From the NCBI GenBank assembly GCA_963776935.1, contig CAVZOP010000015.1:558001-622000 (forward strand): a stretch of 64,000 nt of DNA. The letters are read 5' to 3'. Of the stretch, positions 45,100-54,243 are shown piece by piece (position 1 is the stretch's first letter; the number at the start of each line of letters is the position of its first letter). The notes under the pieces are model-generated. The model was given only the letters and a program-made list of their open reading frames with translations. It had not been told where the DNA came from and searched no databases. Origin of the DNA: JALOLG01 sp963776935 (GTDB lineage: Bacteria > Actinomycetota > Acidimicrobiia > Acidimicrobiales > Ilumatobacteraceae). A program made the translations under genes and the position numbers.

Positions 45100-47098
45100 T
45101 CAGGACCTGACGAACACCACACGGCTGGCGGCGGCGGTGGTGTCGTACGCCAACCAGACGTGCCGACCGGATTCGGTCGGCGTCGCGATCACCAGCTCGA
45201 GGGCGTCGCCGGCGGCCAGCACCGTGTCGATCGTGCCGAGATCGAACGTCATCGACGCGAAGCCCTGATCCGGGCTGTCCAACGTCTGACGGCCGGACGC
45301 GATGTCGGTGCAGTCGGACCCTTGGCAGCTCCGCAGCGCAACTTCGAGCGTGAACGGACCGTTGTTGTTCTTCCCGGTCGCGAACAAGTCGACCACCACC
45401 GGCGCCCCGGAGCGCCACCGGCTCCGGGACGTCCCAGCGGAAACGTTGCTCACTCCCCGACCCCGAATCGTGCTTGAGCAACAACCCGGCTTCACTGTCG
45501 CGATCGGTGTCGTAGTTCGGAACCAGCGCCGCACCTTGCGGCGACTCGACACTGAGCGGCAGCACGAGCTGCGACGACACATCGCCCGAACCCGGCGACG
45601 ACAGGTAGAACACGAAGCCGGGGGAGGCCGGGGTCGGCGCCGGGGTCGGCGCAACCGGAGCCGGACCCGGCGCGGCGGTGACCGGCACTTCTTCCGGCGG
45701 CGGTGCTGGAGCAGTCGTCGCGGCCGGATCGGTTGCACTCGGTGGTGCTTCCGGCGTCGCGGTCGTTCCTGTGGGGGTCGTGGCGACTGCGACCAGCGGC
45801 GGGGTCGTCGCCGTTGTCGGAGGGGTCGTCACCGTGTCGGACGCCAGCGAAGTCGTCGTCGTCGTCGAGCGGCGGATCGCAATCGTGCTCGTCGATGCGC
45901 CGACCGGCTCATCGCCTGGTGTCACGACCTCGTTCGCCGACGGTGCGCCGATGCCACCCAGGCGCCGGCTGTCGACCAGGTCGTCGGGAAGGTACACGGG
46001 GGACGAAGTCAGCTCGGTTCCGCTCGACGAGAACACCTCGTCGTCGCCGAGCACGACGCCGAGGGCACCGGCACCGTGCCCGACGACGGCGGTCACAGCG
46101 GTGGCGCCGGTGGCGCCGGCGGTCACGAGCGACTGCGGCACGAACGAAAGTTGCGTCAACCACGACAACGGACCCATCGCCATCCGCAAGCGGCCCAGTG
46201 AGACGTTCAGGAAGGCCCGCACGATGGTCGCGTCGAACTGGCTCCCGGCACACCTCGCCAACTCGGCCCGCGCTGCGACGGGCGAGATCGGCTCCTTGTA
46301 CGACCGCGCTGACGTCATCACGTCGAACGCATCGGTGACGGCGACGATCCGCCCGGCGAGACTGATCTCGCTGCCGCTGAGCCCACCCGGATAGCCAAGA
46401 CCGTCCCACCGTTCGTGGTGCTCCCAGACCGCACGTGCGGACTCGCCGAGCCAGCCGACGAGCGGGGCAACGAGCTGCCGCCCGAACTCCGGATGCTGCT
46501 TGATGGCGTCGAACTCGGCGTCGGTCAGCTTGCCCGGCTTGTTGAGGATCTCGGCAGAAACGAGCAGCTTGCCGATGTCGTGCAGGAGTGCTGACCACCG
46601 GAGATGGTCGAGATCGGCGCCGGTGATCTTGAGCTCTTCACCGACCATGTGGGTGTACGCGCGAACCCGCTCAGAGTGGCCGCGGGTCAGCCGGTCGTGC
46701 ACGCTGAGTGCTCCCACCAGCTCGAGCAGCTTCTCGGCGGCCTCGGCCGGCGTGTCACCGATCCGGCCGGCCCGGGCATCAGCGATGATCTCGCGCAGCT
46801 GCACCGTCGTGCCGATGCGCATCGCGATCCTGAAACGCGAGGGCGCTTGGTCGGGGAACGCAAGCGTCAGGCCGAGGAGCACCGCCAGCGGGAGCAGCCG
46901 GCGGGTGAGTCGGTCGAAGGCGACCATCACCGACGTCGACGCGACGGCGATGACCAGCCAGCGCAGGATCGCCATCGGCCACGTCGACACCGACGGCAGC
47001 AGCCCCGAGAGCTGCCATGCGAACACGACCGAGGCGGCGAACGGGACGACGAGCACGAACACCCTGATCGCGCGGCGATCCATGGCCGGCCGATCCAC
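45100..47098 (-). pseudogene. Membrane HD-GYP phosphodiesterase, tandem copy 3, frameshifts at both ends
   Basis: The core is very close to copy 2: HDIGKLLVSAEILNKPG, HHERWDGLGYP, VAVTDAFDVMTS, GSQFDATIV, then a Pro/Thr-rich stalk. Near 45410 the C-terminal domain shifts frame (WDVPE to WRSGAPVVVDLF) and ends with SCQGSDC and a TGA at 45100. At the N-terminus the copy-2-like sequence LSEIQGDGQWIGRPWI runs in another frame up to a TTG at 47124. One base is missing between it and AIRVFVLVVPF, so the GTG at 47098 is only a fallback start. Confidence 0.86.
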
Positions 47099-47215
47099 TG
47101 TCCGTCACCTTGGATTTCTGACAAGTTGCGCGCTCCAGCCCGCTCGGGCAGAGACCTCCGCCCCCTCATCGGCGCCGATAACGCGGGGCTTGATCCTGCG
47201 GACGTCCTGCATGCG

Positions 47216-47263
47216 TCAGGTTTCGACAAGCGCGAAGCGGCTGGCCGCCTCGGTCGTTTCGTA
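47216..47263 (-). pseudogene. 3' relic of a fourth HD-GYP copy
   Basis: Reading the minus strand, YETTEAASRFALVET and a stop align with the last residues of copy 1 (YDSLQTPSRFVFDQS) and copy 3 (YDTTAAASRVVFVRS). Upstream of it the similarity ends within a few codons. It lies just upstream of copy 3, exactly where another paralogue's tail would be, so it is best read as the remnant of a deleted fourth tandem copy. Confidence 0.6.
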
Positions 47264-47303
47264 ACCGGGCGACGGCCGCCTCGCGTACGCCGTCGCGACG
47301 ACG

Positions 47304-48938
47304 TCAGACGACGAGGCCGTGGTCGAGCCGGATCGTGCGTGTGATCCGGACCCGTTCGAGCAGCTCACGGTCGTGGGTCACGAGCAAAAGCGTGCCCTCG
47401 AACGTGTCGAGCGCCTGCTCGAGTTGTTCGATCGCCGGGAGGTCGAGATGGTTCGTCGGCTCGTCGAGCACGAGCAGGTTGGCGCCATTGGCCATCAGCA
47501 GCGCCAGCACGGCCCGCGTGCGCTCGCCTGGCGACAGCGAACCGACCCGCCGTTGCACGTGATCGCCGACCAGGCCGAACTTGGCGAGCAGGGTCCGCAC
47601 GTCCGAGACGGTCAGGCCGGTTGCATCCTGCATCGCGCGTTGCAGCACGGCGTCGTCGGCGAGCTGGTGGCGGGCCTGCTCGACCTCGCCGATCCGGACG
47701 CCGGCGCCACGCGTCGCCGTGCCCGACGACGGTTCGCGCCGCCCGAGGATGAGATCGATCAACGTCGTCTTGCCACTGCCGTTGTGGCCGACGATCGCCA
47801 CCCGCTCGCCGTACTCGAGCAGCAGATCGAGCGGTCCCAACGTGAACCCGTCGCGTTCGACGACCGCTTCGGTCAGGCGCGCCACGATCTGGCCGCTGCG
47901 GCCCACATCGGCCACCTCGAGTCGCAGCTGCCACGGTTCGCGTGGCTTGTCCGCCATCTCGAGCCGCTCGATGGCCTTCTCGGTTCGGGCCGCCTTGCCG
48001 GCGAGTTGCTCGGTCTGGTCCTTGCGGAAGGCTCGGATGTTCTTATCGGGCTCGCTGTCCATCGAGCGCCGGACCCGAGCCAGGCCCTGGGTCGCCCACT
48101 CGCGCTCGCGTTGGGCACGGCCGGCGAGCGTCCGGCGCTTGGTGTCGTACTCCTCGAACCGCTGCCACGCGTGTTGACGGTCGAGCGCCCGCTCGTCGAC
48201 GTACGTCTGCCATCCCCCGGCGTACTCGGCGATGCGGTGGGTGAACTCGTCGAGCTCGGCCACGTGGGTGACGACCCGGTCGAGGAACCGACGGTCGTGG
48301 CTCACGAGCATCATGCCCGCCCGCTGTTGCAGCACCCACTCCTCGAGCAGCGCCAGGCCGTCCAAGTCGAGGTCGTTGGTGGGCTCATCCAGCAGGTACA
48401 CGTCGTAGCGACTCAACAGCAGCGCCGCCAGCGACGCCCGCGCCGCCTCGCCGCCCGACAACGACGACGTCGTCTGACCCAGCAGCCGATCGGCGAGGCC
48501 GAGCGAGTGCCAGACCTCCCCCACCCGCGCCTCGAAGTCGGTGGCCCCGATCGCCAGCCACCGTTCGAACGCGACCGAGTACCGTTCGTCGGCACCCGGC
48601 TCGGATCGGGCGAGTGCGAGGGTTGCCTCGTCGAGGCGCTCCTGTGCGCCGGCCACGCCGGCGCGGCGGCGCAACACGTCGTGCACGGTCTCGTCGCTGT
48701 GTCGCTCTGGTTCTTGCACGAGATGTCCGACGTTCGCCGTCGGGGGCGCGGCCGTCACCGAGCCGGCGTCGGGGACGACGTCACCGGCGAGCACGCCGAG
48801 CAGCGTCGACTTCCCCACGCCGTTCGGTCCGATGAGGCCGGTGCGGCGGCCAGGGACGACCGACACCTCGACCTTGTCGAGGATGATGCGGGCGCCCCTT
48901 ACAACGGTGACGCCACGGGCGAACAGGGATGCGGGCAT
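47304..48938 (-). CDS. ABC-F family ATPase (ribosome-associated)
   Basis: This 544-residue protein has two ABC cassettes and no membrane segments: first LIGPNGVGKSTLLGV with SLSGGEAARASLAALLL and DVYLLDEPTNDLDL, then VGHNGSGKTTLIDL with SLSPGERTRAVLALLM and LLVLDEPTNHLDLP. A charged linker (RAFRKDQTEQLAGKAARTEK) lies between, as in ABC-F proteins that act in the ribosomal E-site. Antibiotic-protection and translation-factor subtypes cannot be told apart from this. It is divergent from the DtxR-type regulator with 141 bp between. Confidence 0.92.
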   Translation of the reverse strand: MPASLFARGVTVVRGARIILDKVEVSVVPGRRTGLIGPNGVGKSTLLGVLAGDVVPDAGSVTAAPPTANVGHLVQEPERHSDETVHDVLRRRAGVAGAQERLDEATLALARSEPGADERYSVAFERWLAIGATDFEARVGEVWHSLGLADRLLGQTTSSLSGGEAARASLAALLLSRYDVYLLDEPTNDLDLDGLALLEEWVLQQRAGMMLVSHDRRFLDRVVTHVAELDEFTHRIAEYAGGWQTYVDERALDRQHAWQRFEEYDTKRRTLAGRAQREREWATQGLARVRRSMDSEPDKNIRAFRKDQTEQLAGKAARTEKAIERLEMADKPREPWQLRLEVADVGRSGQIVARLTEAVVERDGFTLGPLDLLLEYGERVAIVGHNGSGKTTLIDLILGRREPSSGTATRGAGVRIGEVEQARHQLADDAVLQRAMQDATGLTVSDVRTLLAKFGLVGDHVQRRVGSLSPGERTRAVLALLMANGANLLVLDEPTNHLDLPAIEQLEQALDTFEGTLLLVTHDRELLERVRITRTIRLDHGLVV

Positions 48939-49079
48939 GCGGGTAACTCCAACGGCTCGAGACGGACGGGACCGGACTCAACGCATGCCTGTCACGGCCG
49001 CGACCCTACCGCCCCCGACCGCCACACCTTCGCCCGGTTCTCCTCAGTCCCCCAGTTCCCGCCCGGGTAGGCTGTGGGC

Positions 49080-49739
49080 ATGCCCGCACCCGGAGAGCAC
49101 CATCCTGCGTTCGAGGAGTACTGCGAGTGCATCTTCGAGCTCGCCGAGGACGACGTCGACATCATCCAGGCCCGAATCGCCGACCGGCTCCTGGTCAGCC
49201 GCCCGGCCGTGAGCGAGATGATCAAGCGCCTCGAATCCGAGGGACTGCTCACCAATGACGGCGCGATCGTGCTCACCCCGGCCGGCATCGAGCTCGCCGA
49301 GCGGGTCGTACGTCGCCACCGGCTCGCCGAACGCTTCTTGACCGACGTCTTGAAGTTGTCGTGGGCCGAAGCGCACCACGAAGCCGGCAAGTGGGAGCAC
49401 GTCATGAGCGACCACGTCGAACAGGCGATGGACCGCTTGCTCGGGAGCCCCACCACCTGCCCGCACGGCAACCCGATCCCCGGCTCGGCGTACGTCGAGA
49501 CCGACGCCCAGCCGTTGTCCGGCATCGCCATCGGCTCGGAGTTCACTGTGGCTCGGATCCCCGAGGAGCTCGAGTTCACGCCCGGCCTGCTCGAGTTCCT
49601 CGAGGAGAGCTCGATCCAGCCGGGGCATGTCGGCGTCATCACGGCGACGTCCCCCGACGGCACGATGACGCTCGAGATCGCCGGTCGCCACATCGGTGTC
49701 GGCGCGTTCGCGAGCGATCGCATCCTCGTCACCACGTGA
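49080..49739 (+). CDS. DtxR/MntR-family metal-dependent repressor
   Basis: This 219-residue protein has an N-terminal winged helix (EEYCECIFELAEDD, IADRLLVSRPAVSEMIKRLESEGLL) and a dimerisation/metal domain with HRLAERFLTDVL, HHEAGKWEHVMSDHVEQAMDRLL and CPHGNPIPG carrying the Glu, Cys and His metal ligands. A C-terminal SH3/FeoA-like domain begins near LSGIAIGSEF. It would repress metal uptake genes with Fe2+ or Mn2+ bound. ATG 49080 is taken; a GTG two codons earlier is possible. The next gene starts inside its stop codon. Confidence 0.92.
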   Translation: MPAPGEHHPAFEEYCECIFELAEDDVDIIQARIADRLLVSRPAVSEMIKRLESEGLLTNDGAIVLTPAGIELAERVVRRHRLAERFLTDVLKLSWAEAHHEAGKWEHVMSDHVEQAMDRLLGSPTTCPHGNPIPGSAYVETDAQPLSGIAIGSEFTVARIPEELEFTPGLLEFLEESSIQPGHVGVITATSPDGTMTLEIAGRHIGVGAFASDRILVTT

Positions 49740-50143
49740 GCCGCGGCGCGCTGGTGGCCGCTGCGATCCTGATGCTGACGGCGTGTGGAACAACCACCGT
49801 CGACCAGTCGATCGCGGCGTCGGCCGACACCGGGGTCACCACCACGTTGCCCCCGATCCGATCGGACGCGTCGCTCGTCGAGCTCGTCGGTGAGCTCGCC
49901 GACTCGATGCGACATCTCGACGAGCAGGTGATCGACGGTGGGGACACCGACGATGCGACGCTGGCCAGGATCGAGCAGATCTGGGTGATCGCCCTGCCAC
50001 TGGCACGCGAGCACGGCATCGACATGGAGTTCGGCCTGCTGCAATCGATCCATCTGGCCCGCTCATCGGTGGAACGCCGCCGCCCAGCCGACGCCAGCAA
50101 GGGTTACAAGATCGTCGCTGACCTCCTCGCGTCGCTCGAGTGA
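49736..50143 (+). CDS. Putative small lipoprotein
   Basis: The GTG start overlaps the DtxR-type stop (GTGA). The 135-residue product begins with a short positive-hydrophobic signal peptide (SRGALVAAAILMLTACG) ending in the lipobox LTAC, so Cys-17 should be lipid-modified. The mature part is helical and polar (SDASLVELVGELADSMRHLDEQV, ARSSVERRRPADASKG). No family is recognised. Translational coupling to the metal regulator suggests a link with metal homeostasis, but nothing in the sequence proves it. Confidence 0.75.
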   Translation: MSRGALVAAAILMLTACGTTTVDQSIAASADTGVTTTLPPIRSDASLVELVGELADSMRHLDEQVIDGGDTDDATLARIEQIWVIALPLAREHGIDMEFGLLQSIHLARSSVERRRPADASKGYKIVADLLASLE

Positions 50144-50375
50144 GCTGGCTGACCGACGCACCCTGCGCTTGCCGGAAGCGCGTCTCGTCGTTGCTCTACG
50201 CCATTCGAGAAGATCAGCCCGCCTCGCTTGCTGTCACCGGACACGAAGTCAGTATCCCGCCCGACACCAAACGGACGCGAGCGCAAAGCGCCCATCGGCA
50301 TTCGCGTGTCCGTGACCGGCACGTATCGGGCGAAATGTCAACCACACCGAACCCTCCGTCGACGACGGGCTTCAA

Positions 50376-50853
50376 CTAGCGAAGGACAGCGGCCAGCACG
50401 ATCAGGCCTAGAGCAATCGCTGAGCCAGCCCAGCCAACCTGCCGCTGCTGAGAAGCGGTGCCCGATGGTGGCTTCGCCCGCCGCCCAGAGACATCCGAGC
50501 GCCACAAGCACCCAGACCACGTAAAACGTCGCCGTGTCGAGCGCCCCCTGCACTTCGGTCCATACATGTGGTGCCGCCGGTAATGGCGGTGCGCGAACCC
50601 CCTTGGTCCAGATGTCCACGATGACGACGGCAACCCACACAGCGGCGGCGAGCGGCAGCGCCGCGACGACGATCCGCCCGACTCGAGAGCGGGCCGCGAC
50701 TCTCGCTGCTGAGTCAACGAGTCGCGTGTGGACGGCCGAGCCGAGCCCTTGCCCTACGACGTCGGTTGCGCTGACTTGCGCCGTCTCGTCATCGGGCCTG
50801 CCCCACTCACCGGACTTCACGGCCAGTATTAGCCTCAGGGCGAGCGCTGCCAT
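50376..50853 (-). pseudogene. Hypothetical three-TM membrane protein, one frameshift near the end
   Basis: From ATG 50853 the protein has a ~50-residue polar part, then hydrophobic segments RIVVAALPLAAAVWVAVVIVDI and FYVVWVLVALGCLWAAGEA. After HRFSAAAG the frame turns polar, whereas the neighbouring frame gives GWAGSAIALGLIVLAAVLR and a stop at 50376, a clear third membrane helix. A one-base shift near 50440 restores it. No family is recognised. It lies downstream of the SLATT-like gene on the same strand. Confidence 0.55.
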
Positions 50854-50989
50854 GGTGGACCTGGCTTCAGGACACCAGCAGAGACGATCACCAGCGTCAA
50901 ACCATCTCCGCCGACCCAGCGAAGATACAAACCGCCGAGCCGCTATGAAACCCGGGGCGCTTCACCACGGGACCGGCAACGAGCTTCCT

Positions 50990-51577
50990 CTACTTGAGCC
51001 CAAAGTCAGCCTGCATCTTATCCTTTGTCGACTGCTGCGCTCGCTGCCACTTTCGTCCGTTAGCCCGGATCGGCGCAGTGTCGATCGCCTCTAAACGCTC
51101 CCGAACCTTCTTCCCAAAGTCGGCCTCGAAGTCTGTTCCTTGTTGCCATTTGTGCAACGCGTCCTCTATTTCGCAATGGAGACGGTGAAGTAGGTTGCGC
51201 TGCGACGTGACCTCGTCCCTGTGGCGCACGACATACGTCTGGAGCCCTGTGAGGATGGCCGATGAAGCCACAAACACGGCGACAATTATCTTCGCAGTAC
51301 TGGAGCGGTCAGACTCGAGTGAAGCGAAGATCGTCGTTGCCGATACTGCCGCAAGGGCCGCAGAGACGGCGCCAATGAGCCAGATTGAACTAGACCCTAA
51401 ACGCTCACCAGCCGCATTGCAGTAGGTCCAGGATGTCCTGAGCGTGTCAAGTACCGCCGGGTCCAGCCTTCTGGACGCCAGCGTTTGTGGTTCGGTTGGC
51501 TCGGTTGGGGGCGGCGAGTCGGTTCGGCCGCTCGGCGGCCCAGGTGCCCCGCTTGTGATGATCACCTTGGTTGTCAC
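50990..51577 (-). CDS. SLATT-like two-TM protein (possible conflict/defence effector)
   Basis: This 195-residue protein has a Pro-rich N-terminus, then IWLIGAVSAALAAVSATTIF and AKIIVAVFVASSAILTGLQTYV as two membrane helices 12-18 residues apart, followed by a long charged helix (RHRDEVTSQRNLLHRLHCEIEDALHKW) and further helical sequence. That layout, with the GLQTY end of TM2, fits the SLATT superfamily, proposed pore-forming effectors in nucleotide-signal conflict systems. No nucleotidyltransferase partner is visible nearby, so function is inference from fold and from the surrounding accessory region. Confidence 0.6.
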   Translation of the reverse strand: MTTKVIITSGAPGPPSGRTDSPPPTEPTEPQTLASRRLDPAVLDTLRTSWTYCNAAGERLGSSSIWLIGAVSAALAAVSATTIFASLESDRSSTAKIIVAVFVASSAILTGLQTYVVRHRDEVTSQRNLLHRLHCEIEDALHKWQQGTDFEADFGKKVRERLEAIDTAPIRANGRKWQRAQQSTKDKMQADFGLK

Positions 51578-51973
51578 AATTCACCTCCTCCTTGCGATGA
51601 GCGCGCACGGGATCTCGGACGGCCAGAGGATTTGGTCCTTCCGGCATGTTCCGTGGGGTAAGAGGGTGGCGGATCGGCAAGCGACCATGGTGCGGAACAG
51701 CTACGGCCGAACCGTCTCAGTTGGTCAAAGGGTCCCTCGCGCACAGCTTGGCGACCGACTGCGATCCCGAACCCGACGTAGGTAGGTTCCGGCGAACGTT
51801 CGTTTTGTGGCTGGCGATGGGCTGGGAGGGGTCTGGAGCGAAGTGAACGCCCCCCAAATAACGCGCACGCCTCACAGTACGTGCGACGGCCACATGTCCA
51901 CCCGAGCACCCGGGCGCGGCATGGACCGCGGTGGGTTGGCCGCGTTCCCGTACACGGCCGAGCGAACCCACCG
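51578..51973. other. Stretch with no recognisable gene
   Basis: Roughly 400 bp between the SLATT-like gene and the integrase remnant. Open frames on both strands look non-homologous and I see no hairpin or promoter worth naming. It is the upstream flank of the degraded integrase. Confidence 0.4.
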
Positions 51974-52195
51974 ATGCACGCCGCCCTCGCGGTGCTCCTC
52001 GGGCGCAACTCGCTCAGAGTCAGCGAGGCCTGTGGGGCGCACGTCAACAACCTCGGCTTCGAACGCGGACATCGAACCCTGCAGCTCGCCGGCAAAGGCA
52101 ACAAGCCAGCCTGGTCGCGCTCGTCTGCAGAACCGCAAGGACCACCATCCACGACCGGCGACGACAAAACTGCGACCGTCACGCCGCCTACGCCG
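51974..52195 (+). pseudogene. Degraded tyrosine recombinase (integrase) fragment
   Basis: MHAALAVLLGRNSLRVSEAC, then FERGHRTLQLAGKGNKPA, is the central part of a phage-type integrase, including the first catalytic Arg (RVSEA) and the GKGNK strand. The match then moves to another frame (LVCRTARTTIHD) and stops. The N-terminal domain and the His-x-x-Arg/Tyr box are missing, so it is a remnant of a past integration. Confidence 0.7.
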
Positions 52196-52260
52196 TAGTC
52201 GCTTTCATCAGCAACGGCTGAGCGCGGGCGCCAGCCGAGCCGCCCACTCAATCTACGCCG

Positions 52261-52288
52261 TTGCAAGCCGGATCGTTACATGTAACAT
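52261..52288 (+). promoter_or_regulatory. Promoter with perfect 12-bp palindrome in front of the MazE/MazF pair
   Basis: TTGCAA (52261) and TAACAT (52283), 16 bp apart, form a plausible -35/-10 pair. The perfect palindrome GTTACATGTAAC (52275-52286) overlaps the -10. The ATG is at 52295, so the transcript would be nearly leaderless. Toxin-antitoxin promoters are usually repressed at such palindromes by the antitoxin or the complex. Confidence 0.55.
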
Positions 52289-52294
52289 GACGAC

Positions 52295-52516
52295 ATGGTT
52301 CGTCGCCGATCCGCAGTCCCCGTCGTCGAACGCGTCAGCGCCCATCGCAAGCGACTGCGGGCCCAAGGCCTTCGGCCGATCCAGATCTGGGTGCCCGACG
52401 TCCGCTCACCGCAGTTCGTAGCGCAGGCTCACCTTCAATCCAGCGCCGTCGCGTCGAGCGCGGCGACCGCTGACGACCAGGCGTTCATCGACGCCATCAG
52501 CCTGGACGAAGGGTGA
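52295..52516 (+). CDS. MazE-family antitoxin (DUF3018 type)
   Basis: This 73-residue protein has VSAHRKRLRAQGLRPIQIWVPDVRSPQFVAQAH, the hallmark of the DUF3018 antitoxin group, whose N-terminal part binds DNA and whose acidic C-terminal helix (ADDQAFIDAISLDEG) blocks the toxin. It overlaps the toxin start by 4 bp (GTGA), so the two are translationally coupled, and a palindromic operator precedes it. Confidence 0.9.
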   Translation: MVRRRSAVPVVERVSAHRKRLRAQGLRPIQIWVPDVRSPQFVAQAHLQSSAVASSAATADDQAFIDAISLDEG

Positions 52517-52845
52517 AGCGAGGCGAAATCTGGATCGCGGCTGCCGGCAGCGGATACGTCGGCAAACCGCGGCCGGTGGTGATCCTGCAGGACGATCGTT
52601 TCGACGCCACGACGTCAGTGACGGTGTGTGCGATGACGACCGACCCGACGGACGCCCCACTGATTCGTCTCGTGATCGAACCCGACGACACCAACCAACT
52701 TCGTGAACGCAGCCGGCTGATGGTCGACAAGATCACGACCGTGCCCCGCTCGAAACTCGGCGAACGCATGGGGCGCCTCGGCGACGAGGACATGGTCCGT
52801 CTGGGACGCGCAACGTTGGTGTTCCTCGGCCTCGCCGGCTCCTGA
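52513..52845 (+). CDS. MazF/PemK-family mRNA interferase toxin
   Basis: This 110-residue protein starts at GTG with KRGEIWIAAAG, then GKPRPVVILQDDRFDATTSVTVCAMTTD, the SH3-like MazF core with conserved Arg and Thr for RNA cleavage, and closes with LVDKITTVPRSKLGERMGRL. The family cleaves mRNA at short motifs. The pair has standard spacing and order. It lies in the accessory region next to an integrase remnant. Confidence 0.92.
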   Translation: MKRGEIWIAAAGSGYVGKPRPVVILQDDRFDATTSVTVCAMTTDPTDAPLIRLVIEPDDTNQLRERSRLMVDKITTVPRSKLGERMGRLGDEDMVRLGRATLVFLGLAGS

Positions 52846-52919
52846 GCACCGACAAACAATGCTCCGATAACCGCGGCCGATATCGCGCGCCCGTCGTGTC
52901 GCCGGTTCCAAGTCAGCGC

Positions 52920-53872
52920 GCGAATCTGAGTGTGGGAAGGTCGGGGCACGATTGTCGAGGGTCGTCAGTGGAGCACCGCGTGTACGCCGGTGCCACGCGT
53001 GGGTCTTTGGTGGGTCGTACCCGCGGTTCCAGAGCATTCGTCCGAAGACTCGCCAACACAGCCAGAGGAAGGTGACGAGGAGCACGCCGCCAATACCGGT
53101 ACGGATCAAGACTTCCAGTGGTCCCGCATCTGACAAGTCGTCGCCGGCGGGGAGGTAGCGAGGGCCGTCCCAGACTGGTTGGAACGGGGTCTTGGCGCCG
53201 AAGCGTGCGTAGAGGAACCACGCGACCATGCGGCCCAGCCCGTAGAAGAGGAACCCCCGGTAGATGAGCAGCAACGCTCGCTCAGGAAGGTGCAGCGTTC
53301 GGTGCAACCAACCCCAGACTCACGGATCGGCAGGTACGATGACGTCGCGGAAATACGACTGCGGGAACGTCTTGTGGGCAAACAGCACGGCCGTCGTCAA
53401 CCAGAAGAGGTCCCACACCGCGCCGAGGCTGCTGTAGTAGGCGGCGGCGTCGCCGTAGCGGCCTACGACGGCGGCGTGCTTCCACATGCTGAACGTTAGT
53501 GGTTCGGTGGAGAACGGGAAGAAGGGCATGACGCCGGCGGTGTCAGCGGCGTCGGTCAGTACGTGGGCCCACTGCCCGATGAGCACTCCGAGCGCCCAGT
53601 TGCGGCTGGGGCGTGAGGGCGAGAATCAATGTGGCAAACACGACCCCGAAGATCAGCGAGTGGGTGAAGCCGACGCCAGGCCATCCGCGATGGAACATGG
53701 CGGGATCATCAGACGGCGTAGACGAAGGCCTTGGTGAACAGGTCAGGCAGAAACGTTTCCGAGCGATGATGCCGAGAAACGACGCCTTGAGACCGACGTG
53801 CTTCTGAAGGAAGTAGTTCTCGAACTCATGCGCTGCCCAGCTCACCGACGCCGCCCAATCGTTGTGAGCCAC
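52920..53872 (-). pseudogene. Decayed membrane-bound metal-dependent-hydrolase-like gene
   Basis: Read on the minus strand, MAHNDWAASVSWAAHEFENYFLQK, FLPDLFTKAF, FHRGWPGVGFTHSLIFGVVF and LGVLIGQWAHVLTDAADTAG give a membrane metal-dependent hydrolase (DUF457-like) order, then ALLLIYRGFLFYGLGRMVAW. At least three frameshifts (near 53750, 53705, 53612) and one in-frame TGA (53320-53322, after VIVPADP) interrupt it. Sequence resumes in the same frame right after the TGA (VWGWLHRTLHLPERA), so this is a nonsense change. The 3' end is unclear. Confidence 0.6.
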
Positions 53873-54243
53873 CGCAGCCAGGTGGGCACGAGGTAGAGCG
53901 CGATCAACAGGAACAGGGGCCCGATAATCCAGTTAAAGATCCAGGTCTTCAAGAAGTAGCCGGCCACCACGTAGACGGTCAGGGCGACTAGATACCAGCC
54001 GAGAGGGATCGGGGAGTGTTCCTGAGCGACGAGCGGAAGCACGGAACTCGGGTCGTCCTCCGAGGTCACGCTGGCTCGTCGGTGACTGGTGGCCCAATCG
54101 ACAGTCGTCGGCGGCACGATCGCCACTACCCCTCGGGTGGAGCGCTGAGACGGAACTTCCAACGATCGCTTGGCCATCGGACTCCGACACGTTGTCGGCT
54201 GGCCACCGGCTACGGCCATTCGAATTGATGGCATGGTTTCCAT
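53842..54243 (-). CDS. Hypothetical small membrane protein
   Basis: The last ~55 residues contain two membrane helices (IPLGWYLVALTVYVVAGYFL, WIIGPLFLLIALYLVP) and a positively charged end (RWLTTIGRRR). The N-terminal ~75 residues look unstructured and the start is uncertain. It overlaps the start of the decayed hydrolase-like gene by about 30 bp, suggesting one operon. No family is recognised. Confidence 0.4.
   Translation of the reverse strand: METMPSIRMAVAGGQPTTCRSPMAKRSLEVPSQRSTRGVVAIVPPTTVDWATSHRRASVTSEDDPSSVLPLVAQEHSPIPLGWYLVALTVYVVAGYFLKTWIFNWIIGPLFLLIALYLVPTWLRWLTTIGRRR

Noticed and set aside
53318..53324. In-frame TGA read as selenocysteine
   Set aside because: No SECIS-like hairpin follows, the family does not use selenocysteine, and the same gene also has frameshifts.
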